Source: Thermoplasmata archaeon (lineage in GTDB: Archaea > Thermoplasmatota > Thermoplasmata > RBG-16-68-12 > JAGMCJ01). From it: a stretch of 6,534 nt of DNA. The notes under the pieces were generated by a model that saw only the letters and a program-made list of their open reading frames with translations, was not told the DNA's origin and did no database searches. The DNA lies in contig JAGMCJ010000011.1 of NCBI GenBank assembly GCA_023129265.1, forward strand, positions 1-6,534, in the 5' to 3' direction. Every line of letters begins with the position of its first letter. Within the stretch, counting starts at the first letter, position 1. Below are positions 1 to 5,261 of this stretch, piece by piece. Position numbers and translations under genes: made by a program.

Positions 1-2334
1 TATCTCGAAAAGGTCTCCATATGTCTTGAATGTCCAATAGCACTTCCAGTGGTCACTCTGATCTGATGATTTGTAGTATCTCACGTGATTATAGCTCCCG
101 TTGAGCGTTTGGAGAACCACTTCCAGCGAAGTGTCATCCTGTATGAGAGGAATGGAGGCTGTCCTCTTTCCCGCTTCGAGCAGCCTCACGGATTTTCCCG
201 CCTGACCTTCCCAAGAAGAGAGACTATCTGTGTCGTTCGCTTGGACATAGTAGAAGTGATTGCTCGATTCCCCATCTCCGACTCCTACGTGAAGGAAGGA
301 AGTGCTTCCAGCGGGAAGCTCAGCCATGAATTCATATCCCACTCCATTGGAACCGTAACTCAGACTGTGATAGATGGCATAGTTGGTGACGTCCATTTCC
401 CCAGAGCCGTCATCCGCGGAAAGCTGCCAACGTATCAACACATTCTCAAGGTTGTTCCCGGCCAGCATGGCGCCTTCCAGGCCTGGCGGGTCTGGCTCCT
501 TGATTATCTGCTCCAGAACGGTGACGGAACACCAGTCAGAATCCGTGAGACTGTCATTATCCATCACTGTCAACATACAACTGTAGTTCCCAGGCGTGGA
601 ATAAATATGGAAGACCATTTCTCCATACCCAGAAGCGCCGTCCCCGAAATCCCAGGTGTAGTTGACTATATATCCATCGGGGTCGTACGATTCATTCCCA
701 TAGAACCAGGCTTCTTCGCCGACGTGAACCGTCTGATACTTCGGCTTCGCGACCGCAACGGGCGGTTCGAGTCCCTGCAACACTGTTACATTGCAATCAT
801 CGGTGCCAATAGCTCCGTCATCATCCTCCACTCTCAAGGTAACGGTGTAGTTGCCCACGGTGGTGTAGGTATGGCTCACGTTTTCTCCATAGCTGTAGGT
901 TCCATCTCCAAAAGACCACTTGTACTCAACGATTTGTCCATCTACATCATAGGATTGATAACCATAGAAGTCTGCCACCTCTCCCTTGTAGACAGTCTGA
1001 TTCTTGGGAAGTGCAACGGCAACAGGAGGAATGTTGTCTGTGTCTTCAACTTCGATGATGCAGGTGTCCCCGCGGGTGGCATTCTTGTCGTCCGTAACAG
1101 TCAGAGTGACCGTGTATGTCCTGGGGGTGTTATAGACGTGGGAGACGTTCTCTCCGTAACCTTCCGATCCATCGCCAAAATCCCAGGTGTAGTTGACAAT
1201 GACACCATCCCAGTCATAAGATTCATTTCCAAAAAGCCAAACCACCGTGTTCTCCTCGGCAAACTGGTAGTCTGGCTTTGCCACGGCTACCGGTGGCATG
1301 TTTTGCGTAGGAAGTGGGCAGTAGTCAATCGGATCCACGAGCGGGAAATTGTCTTGGCTATCTGCATCTATCACATAAGGTTCCTCACCAATTCCGTCAC
1401 CATTGGTGTCGCTTCCCTTGTAGTCGCTCCAGTAGTTTCCCTCCGAACCATCATCCCAGGATGATGAGTTCCCATCATCAGTGGCTTGAATTGCGTTTGA
1501 AATTATGTTGTTGTGATGGATATGGGCATTGGACGCCTGGAGCAGTCTTATTCCCGTCCCGTCATTGGCGAATATACCATTACAACTAACATCGAATCTG
1601 GAGTTGAAGCCTAGGTCCATTCCGTGAAATCGATTGAACGAAACAGTGCTATTTCTGATGATGAAATGTCCGGAGGTCCATGTATGGATGCTGAGGCCCG
1701 AACCCTTGTTGTTCGAAATATTGGAGTTTTCGATCAGAATCGTACCGTCTGATATGTTTGTGAAAATACCACTAAAACCATTGTCGGTGATTGTCGAGTT
1801 CCTTATTTCGTTTATGCCTTCTCCGTAGACTGCTATGTCAATGCCGTCGTAGCTGTTGTGGGAGATTGTGCTTTGTAGTATCTTGTTGTTCTGACTCAGA
1901 AGGACAACTCCCGTATTTCCATAGGAAATGTCTGCATACTCAAAGTGTCCGTGACCAAAAATCAATATCACATCCCAGTCCCCGCTTTTGGGATTCGAAC
2001 TGTTCGACGTGAAAGTTATGTGATCCGAACCTCGACCTATCGCAGAAATATTGCCGTATACCCAAAGGCTGTCGACAATTGAAATGCCACCAGGAACGAA
2101 CCTGACCTCCACCCCTGGCTCAATCGTCAGGGTGACACTTTCGAGGATCTTGATTCTGCCGTCAATCCAATAGGGACTTCCTGAAAGCGTCCAAGTCGTA
2201 TCCACAGTTATGTCACCAGTCACAAGCGTGCCTGCCTTGGCTTCATCCGGCAATGTGCCTATGAAAGCAAGCCAGCTGAAAAGAACTGCCCACACAATAG
2301 TAAGAATCTTCAGCCTCTCCCACATTCCGCGCAT
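1..2334 (-). CDS. Secreted beta-helix / triple-PKD surface protein, 3' end beyond window
   Basis: The frame is open for 778 codons with no stop before the window edge, so the C-terminus is missing. I chose ATG 2334 because GGAG lies 8 nt upstream; an in-frame ATG at 2325 is the alternative. Residues 1-34 look like a signal peptide (basic start, hydrophobic ILTIVWAVLFSWLAFIG, then a possible A-K-A cleavage site). Residues about 35-335 form a right-handed parallel beta-helix of NosD/periplasmic-copper-binding type, with Asn-rich coils (NSTI, NSNISNN, NSTVSFN) and the typical closing motif GNYWSDYKGSDTNGDGIG (299-316) and DNFPL. Three PKD domains follow (347-430, 436-518, 523-606), each with W-[DS]-FGDG. 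An Fn3-like domain is at about 613-716. Residues 717-778 start a module known from archaeal surface proteins (SIPLIQDDTSLEVVLQ). The protein probably acts outside the cell in adhesion or polysaccharide binding; substrate unknown. Sequons are frequent. It is probably transcribed from its own promoter, 87 nt after the regulator gene. Confidence 0.9.
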   Translation of the reverse strand, partial: MRGMWERLKILTIVWAVLFSWLAFIGTLPDEAKAGTLVTGDITVDTTWTLSGSPYWIDGRIKILESVTLTIEPGVEVRFVPGGISIVDSLWVYGNISAIGRGSDHITFTSNSSNPKSGDWDVILIFGHGHFEYADISYGNTGVVLLSQNNKILQSTISHNSYDGIDIAVYGEGINEIRNSTITDNGFSGIFTNISDGTILIENSNISNNKGSGLSIHTWTSGHFIIRNSTVSFNRFHGMDLGFNSRFDVSCNGIFANDGTGIRLLQASNAHIHHNNIISNAIQATDDGNSSSWDDGSEGNYWSDYKGSDTNGDGIGEEPYVIDADSQDNFPLVDPIDYCPLPTQNMPPVAVAKPDYQFAEENTVVWLFGNESYDWDGVIVNYTWDFGDGSEGYGENVSHVYNTPRTYTVTLTVTDDKNATRGDTCIIEVEDTDNIPPVAVALPKNQTVYKGEVADFYGYQSYDVDGQIVEYKWSFGDGTYSYGENVSHTYTTVGNYTVTLRVEDDDGAIGTDDCNVTVLQGLEPPVAVAKPKYQTVHVGEEAWFYGNESYDPDGYIVNYTWDFGDGASGYGEMVFHIYSTPGNYSCMLTVMDNDSLTDSDWCSVTVLEQIIKEPDPPGLEGAMLAGNNLENVLIRWQLSADDGSGEMDVTNYAIYHSLSYGSNGVGYEFMAELPAGSTSFLHVGVGDGESSNHFYYVQANDTDSLSSWEGQAGKSVRLLEAGKRTASIPLIQDDTSLEVVLQTLNGSYNHVRYYKSSDQSDHWKCYWTFKTYGDLFEI
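187..498 (-). other. Region encoding an Fn3-like domain
   Basis: Residues about 613-716. The segment starts PDPPGLEGAMLAGNNLENV, then IRWQLSADDGSGEMDVTNYAIY as the Trp/Tyr core of an Fn3-like fold, and later FYYVQANDTDSLSSW, matching the Y-x-V-x-A-x-D strand. It links the PKD array to the C-terminal module. The match is by pattern only and is weaker than for the Fn3 repeats in the right-hand gene. Confidence 0.6.
517..1296 (-). repeat. Three tandem PKD domain repeats
   Basis: Three units of about 83 codons encode PKD (Ig-like beta-sandwich) domains at 1045-1296, 781-1029 and 517-768. Each has an N-terminal PPVAVA, a central NYTWDFGDG or EYKWSFGDG, then YGE-x-V-x-H-x-Y and a TVTL-type strand (CMLTV in the third). 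The DNA is also visibly similar between units, for example at the codons for SYDxDGxIV, which suggests internal duplication. PKD domains usually act as rigid extracellular spacers or interaction modules. Each unit ends in a strand with one Cys at the same place (residues 425, 514, 602). Confidence 0.92.
1330..2232 (-). other. Region encoding NosD-like parallel beta-helix
   Basis: Residues about 35-335 of the left gene. It opens with a strand-rich cap (TLTIEPGVEVRF, a motif frequent at the start of such helices). It then runs through repeated coils of about 22-25 residues carrying Asn ladders and short Gly-hydrophobic turns (DGIDI, SGIFT, SGLSI, HGMDL, TGIRL). The end carries the GNYWSDY...D.NGDGIGEEPY motif typical of NosD-family helices. 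Such helices are usually carbohydrate-binding or carbohydrate-cleaving, but I see no catalytic set I can name, so binding or a structural role is as likely as enzyme activity. Confidence 0.8.
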
Positions 2335-2342
2335 GCCTTCCT

Positions 2343-2346
2343 CTCC
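2343..2346 (-). promoter_or_regulatory. Ribosome binding site of the left gene
   Basis: GGAG, within AAAAGGAGAGGAAGG, sits 8 nt before ATG 2334 and supports that start. A better GGAGGAT match lies further up (GGAGG at 2357-2361) but has no start codon at a workable distance. Confidence 0.6.
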
Positions 2347-2384
2347 TTTTCGTTATCCTCCACAAGGAGAATGATTGGAGAGAG

Positions 2385-2395
2385 CATATTATAAG
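2385..2395 (-). promoter_or_regulatory. TATA box of the left gene
   Basis: The minus strand reads CTTATAATATG, an A/T-rich archaeal TATA-like box directly downstream of the conserved 32-nt element. The usual archaeal spacing of about 25 nt would put the transcript start near 2366, giving a leader of about 30 nt that includes the ribosome binding site. This is a separate promoter just after the regulator gene, so the left gene need not depend on readthrough. Confidence 0.65.
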
Positions 2396-2426
2396 AGATT
2401 GGTTCAATCTTCTAATAGCTCTTAAG
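2395..2426 (-). promoter_or_regulatory. Shared upstream element, copy 1 (left gene)
   Basis: This 32-nt block matches the block at 5006-5037 at 27 of 32 positions without gaps. Identical parts include CTTA, AGCTATTAGAA, GAAC and AATCTC. Its TATA-proximal end touches the TATA box, the position expected for BRE plus an adjacent activator or repressor site. Within it, 2397-2409 is a perfect inverted repeat (GATTG, 3-nt spacer, CAATC), a possible dimer site. The distal end overlaps the stop codon of the regulator gene (2422-2424). Function is inferred from repetition and placement only. Confidence 0.7.
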
Positions 2427-4938
2427 GGCCCCTATTGAGGTAGTGTCGAACGGACATTCCTTCTCTTTCTCCTCGAACGAGACTCATCTCTTTCAGCTTC
2501 CCTATGTGATAACTCGCAGTGGGAGAGGAGACGCCCAGCAAAGAGGCGATATCCTTCACGGTTATGCCAGGCGTGTCTCCAATGATTTCCAGAATCATTT
2601 CTTCGATTTTCGAGGGAAAGGAAGTCTCGAGAATCCTCATCTCGGAAGGGAAGAATCGTCTGAACTTTCCGTCTCTCATGGATTTGACGATGTTCTCCTT
2701 CTCTAGAACAGTCAGATGGTAGGCTAGGGTTCCGTTCTTGAGAGCAAGCGCTTTCCTAATCGCTGCGAAGTGGTCACCAGGATTTGCCAGGACGTAACCT
2801 CGGATCATGCCCCTTATCTCGTTGTCGAGAACCTCCTCTCGCCGCAACCTGGAATACAGAGGGATGAAGGCGGTCAGGAACCTGAACTTGAAGGATTCCT
2901 CAAACCGATAAGCGGAAACGAGAGCTGCTGAAGCTATGGCTATGATGCCGATAACAAAGAGTATGGGGAACTCAAACCGCTCATCCTTGAGAAGTTGTGC
3001 GGAGATGCTGACTTTGGAGGCTGAGAGGAAATCGCCATCCGAATCCAGATAGCCGAATTCGAAGCTGAAGTTGACATAGCCTGGGCCGTTATCAATAATG
3101 ATAACCATCTGGAAACTGTGTGAGCCGGCGTCTACGTTCTCAAATGTGAAGTTCGTCCCCTCTCTGGTCCCTCCTTGCTCAGAGGAAGTGTCGTCCACTA
3201 TGCGTGCATCAAAGGGCAAGGTTGCATTTATCCAGACGCGCTGTGATGCTCTAGAACCTGTGTTATTGAAGTAAACGGATAGTTCGAAGCTGTCTCCCCG
3301 TCTCACCCCCACGTTTTCTGGGCGAAATACAATATTAATCTCTGGTCTGCGGACAGTCAACTGTTCGATATCGCCAACAGTGCCCAGAATCACGCCAAAC
3401 CGATTCGTGTATACCATGCTTGCGCTCACAGTAAGCAAGGACCCGTCTTGCGACTGATTGTCCACCAGAAGAACAACATCGAAGGAATGGTTCCCGGCCG
3501 ACACGTTCGTAAACAGCCACTTCCCCGTCTGTGTCATGATTCCTCCTTCCGTGAAGCTAGTATCGGAAAGATGGCTCATATGCTCAGGGATCGTCAGATT
3601 CATCCAGACAGACTTCGAAGGAGCGGTCATCTCGTTTTGGAATCTCATCTCGATGACGACACTGTCGCCAGGAGTTGTCTCGGCGGAGGGCAACCACATC
3701 TCAAGATTCATTTTTGCCTGCACAACTGAGACATTGGCCTGTGCTTGGTCCACGCCCACGGGATTGCCGTTGGCATCTGTGAATTCAGCGACAACGATGT
3801 TAGTCAGGTTCTCACCTACGGGAGCCGAATCATTCACCCTCGCCTGGATGAAAATCTGCTGGATGCCAGTCGGGAAATCGGTGAAGTGAAAGGTGTATGT
3901 GTTGCCAAGGAAGCTTTCGAATTCTGGGAAGGAATCGATGAAGGATAGGCTCTCTGAGAACGTGTCATTGACCCAGACATCTTTCGAAATCCCTCCTCCG
4001 ATGTTCGTAACGTCAACTGCGAAGCCCACGAGCTCGCCTGGGACGGCAGAGGTTGAGTTGACTGACTTGCTGATTTGCATGATTGGCGCAACGACCAGAA
4101 GAGTTCCATTAGATTCGGTTTCTTTGAACCAGATCCCGTTTGTGTTTGAGAAGGAGGCGGTGACGTTTATCTCCAAGGAGGTTCCATTTTCCAGTCCAGT
4201 TGCCAGGACTGTTGTGATATTGAAGCGATGTTCCCCTGGGACTAGAGAAGAGAAGCTCCAGTTGTAGTCGCCGGTCTTGGCACCGCCCTCCACTGCGGAG
4301 TTGTCGCTGAGATAGCTAATCTCGCCAGGCAATGTAACGTCCACCAGCACGCTGTCAGCCAGCGCGGAACCGGTGTTGTTGAGGTTTATTGTGATGTTGA
4401 CGGTATCGCCCGGGTCAGCGACAGGAGGATAGAATGAGATTTCAGGGCTAATCTGAGGAATCCTTCCAATGGATATGTGAGTGTCGAAAGAGGACGGCAT
4501 GCTGACATTCGTGGTGTCCCAGTAGTCTAGATGAGCCTCGGAGCTTATCATCTCCACATCACCAATGCTTGAGTCGAGCCCCGCCTGAACAGAAAACGAG
4601 TGATTGCCCACAAGAATAGGCTGGAAGGTCCAGTTGTGGTCGCCCGTCTTCACGCCGCCTACCATCCCAGAGGTGTCATTCAGGTAGACCAAGCAGTTAG
4701 GCATTGTGAGATTGATCCATACGAGGGGAGAGAAGTCGGGCCCTGTGTTGTTGAAGAAGATCGTGTAGGTGATCATGTCTCCAGGTTCCAGCGAAGCAGG
4801 GAATCCGGTCATTGCGACGACTATATCGGGCTGAGCTACTGCCTGCTCAGGAAGGTGGCAGACCACAGCAAGAGCGAGGCAGAGAAGAATGAGATACGGG
4901 CCAGTTCTCATTTTGGATGAAACGGAACAAGGTAGCAT
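2422..4938 (-). CDS. Membrane-tethered transcription regulator with five extracellular repeats and tandem winged-helix domains
   Basis: 838 residues from ATG 4938, chosen because GGAGG lies 7 nt upstream; an in-frame ATG at 4974 would add 12 residues, and ATG 4911 starts just before the hydrophobic stretch. A signal peptide ends near AVA-Q (residue 35). Five Ig-like repeats of DUF11/CARDB type follow at about 37-160, 161-285, 286-408, 409-531 and 532-652, with PGD near each start, FNNTG-type strands, and many N-glycosylation sequons (at least six in repeat 1). One transmembrane helix is at 655-678 (FPILFVIGIIAIASAALVSA). The basic juxtamembrane segment (FKFRF, RLRREE) fits a cytoplasmic C-terminus. 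Winged helix 1 is at about 706-764 (NPGDHFAAIRKAL, NGTLAYHLTVLEKENIV) and winged helix 2 at about 776-835 (ITVKDIASLLGVSS, TASYHIGKLKEMSLV). Known winged-helix proteins of this type bind DNA; what the outer repeats sense is unknown. An adhesin with an unusual tail is a less likely alternative. Confidence 0.9.
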   Translation of the reverse strand: MLPCSVSSKMRTGPYLILLCLALAVVCHLPEQAVAQPDIVVAMTGFPASLEPGDMITYTIFFNNTGPDFSPLVWINLTMPNCLVYLNDTSGMVGGVKTGDHNWTFQPILVGNHSFSVQAGLDSSIGDVEMISSEAHLDYWDTTNVSMPSSFDTHISIGRIPQISPEISFYPPVADPGDTVNITINLNNTGSALADSVLVDVTLPGEISYLSDNSAVEGGAKTGDYNWSFSSLVPGEHRFNITTVLATGLENGTSLEINVTASFSNTNGIWFKETESNGTLLVVAPIMQISKSVNSTSAVPGELVGFAVDVTNIGGGISKDVWVNDTFSESLSFIDSFPEFESFLGNTYTFHFTDFPTGIQQIFIQARVNDSAPVGENLTNIVVAEFTDANGNPVGVDQAQANVSVVQAKMNLEMWLPSAETTPGDSVVIEMRFQNEMTAPSKSVWMNLTIPEHMSHLSDTSFTEGGIMTQTGKWLFTNVSAGNHSFDVVLLVDNQSQDGSLLTVSASMVYTNRFGVILGTVGDIEQLTVRRPEINIVFRPENVGVRRGDSFELSVYFNNTGSRASQRVWINATLPFDARIVDDTSSEQGGTREGTNFTFENVDAGSHSFQMVIIIDNGPGYVNFSFEFGYLDSDGDFLSASKVSISAQLLKDERFEFPILFVIGIIAIASAALVSAYRFEESFKFRFLTAFIPLYSRLRREEVLDNEIRGMIRGYVLANPGDHFAAIRKALALKNGTLAYHLTVLEKENIVKSMRDGKFRRFFPSEMRILETSFPSKIEEMILEIIGDTPGITVKDIASLLGVSSPTASYHIGKLKEMSLVRGEREGMSVRHYLNRGP
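2434..2610 (-). other. Region encoding C-terminal winged-helix domain 2
   Basis: Residues about 776-835 of the regulator. Pattern: helix 1 KIEEMILEIIGDTPG, helix 2 TVKDIASLLGVSS, recognition helix PTASYHIGKLKEMSLV, and a wing (RGEREGMSVRHYL). This is the ArsR/MarR-like layout, and the S-Y-H-I-x-K-L core is typical of archaeal winged helices. No metal-binding Cys or His cluster is visible, so metal sensing by this domain is unlikely. Confidence 0.85.
2647..2823 (-). other. Region encoding cytoplasmic winged-helix domain 1
   Basis: Residues about 706-764 of the regulator. The run IRGMIRGYVLANPGDHF, then IRKALALKNGTLAYHL, then LEKENIVKSMRDGKFRRFFP matches a winged helix common in euryarchaeal proteins, often found in pairs and often behind a transmembrane helix. 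The recognition helix is NGTLAYHLTVLEKE and the wing is SMRDGKFRRFFP, rich in Arg/Lys as expected for DNA contact. Confidence 0.88.
2983..4830 (-). repeat. Five tandem extracellular Ig-like (DUF11/CARDB-like) repeats
   Basis: Units of about 122-125 codons. Landmarks recur: an opening strand with a P or V, then PGD or RGD, FNNTG or LNNTG, VWINLT or VWMNLTIP, a DTS or DNS followed by GG, an N-W-[ST]-F or similar strand, and a V-x-x-G-x-H-x-F strand. Repeats 1, 2, 4 and 5 keep the D-[TN]-S...GG loop; repeat 3 does not. Domains of this class form beta-sandwich stalks or ligand-binding arrays on archaeal and bacterial surfaces. The family name is a pattern call; sequence identity between units is low to moderate. 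Confidence 0.8.
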
Positions 4939-4945
4939 TGCAGAT

Positions 4946-4950
4946 CCTCC
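4946..4950 (-). promoter_or_regulatory. Ribosome binding site of the regulator gene
   Basis: GGAGG (within GTGGAGGATC) lies 7 nt before ATG 4938, close to the full anti-Shine-Dalgarno complement. It decides the start in favour of 4938 over ATG 4974, which has no comparable site upstream. Confidence 0.75.
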
Positions 4951-4996
4951 ACGGTGTCTGCAAGACGGATGCATACACGAAGAAGTCTGTTTCTCC

Positions 4997-5005
4997 CTAT
5001 ATAAG
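4997..5005 (-). promoter_or_regulatory. TATA box of the regulator gene
   Basis: The minus strand reads CTTATATAG, next to the shared element at 5006-5037. The expected transcript start, about 25 nt downstream, is near 4976. This gives a leader of about 38 nt for ATG 4938, or an almost leaderless message for ATG 4974. A second TATA-like stretch (ACTTATAAG, 5030-5038) lies at the far end of the element and could be an alternative box. Confidence 0.65.
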
Positions 5006-5037
5006 GAGATTCGTTCGATTTTCTAATAGCTTATAAG
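5006..5037 (-). promoter_or_regulatory. Shared upstream element, copy 2 (regulator gene)
   Basis: Partner of the block at 2395-2426, in the same orientation and at the same place relative to its TATA box (one base longer spacing). 27 of 32 positions match. The inverted repeat of copy 1 is not kept exactly here; instead 5011-5018 reads TCG-TT-CGA, a shorter palindrome around the same centre. Its presence before the regulator gene itself suggests autoregulation. Confidence 0.7.
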
Positions 5038-5261
5038 TATTCAATGGGTGTCATGAGCTATCCATCATTCCAAGAACTGAGAAACGGCATGGACTATAGG
5101 GGAGTGCGACAATTCTGTTCCACCTCTTGCCCTCGTCCACGTGAGAACCCCAAGAGCCTCTCGCCTGAACTGATCGTCGTTTCGGATGTCGGGCAGGGGA
5201 TGAAGGTCGGAGAACAGTATTCGCTGCTATTCGACATCCCACTTCACAGGCGGTGTCCCCG
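5038..5261. other. Intergenic region with no supported gene
   Basis: The 224 bases between the right-hand gene and the shared element hold no gene I can support. Short open frames exist on both strands, but they lack a ribosome binding site or a recognisable domain. No T-run terminator or strong hairpin was seen after the stop codon at 5262-5264, so I cannot say where the right-hand transcript ends. Confidence 0.6.

Noticed and set aside
85..1464. A 459-codon open frame on the plus strand
   Set aside because: It lies wholly antisense to the PKD and Fn3 part of the left gene, has no recognisable domain, and its repeated phrases are just the complement of the PKD repeats. The minus-strand frame shows clear domains throughout.
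2335..2421. A transcription terminator between the regulator and left gene
   Set aside because: No T-rich run or strong hairpin follows the stop codon; the region is filled by promoter elements and the leader of the left gene.
3458..3889. A 143-codon plus-strand frame inside the regulator gene
   Set aside because: Antisense shadow of the extracellular repeats; no domain, no ribosome binding site.
5051..5242. A 63-codon minus-strand frame (GTG start) in the intergenic gap
   Set aside because: No ribosome binding site before the GTG, no family resemblance, and odd Arg/Ser-rich composition; not supportable as a gene.
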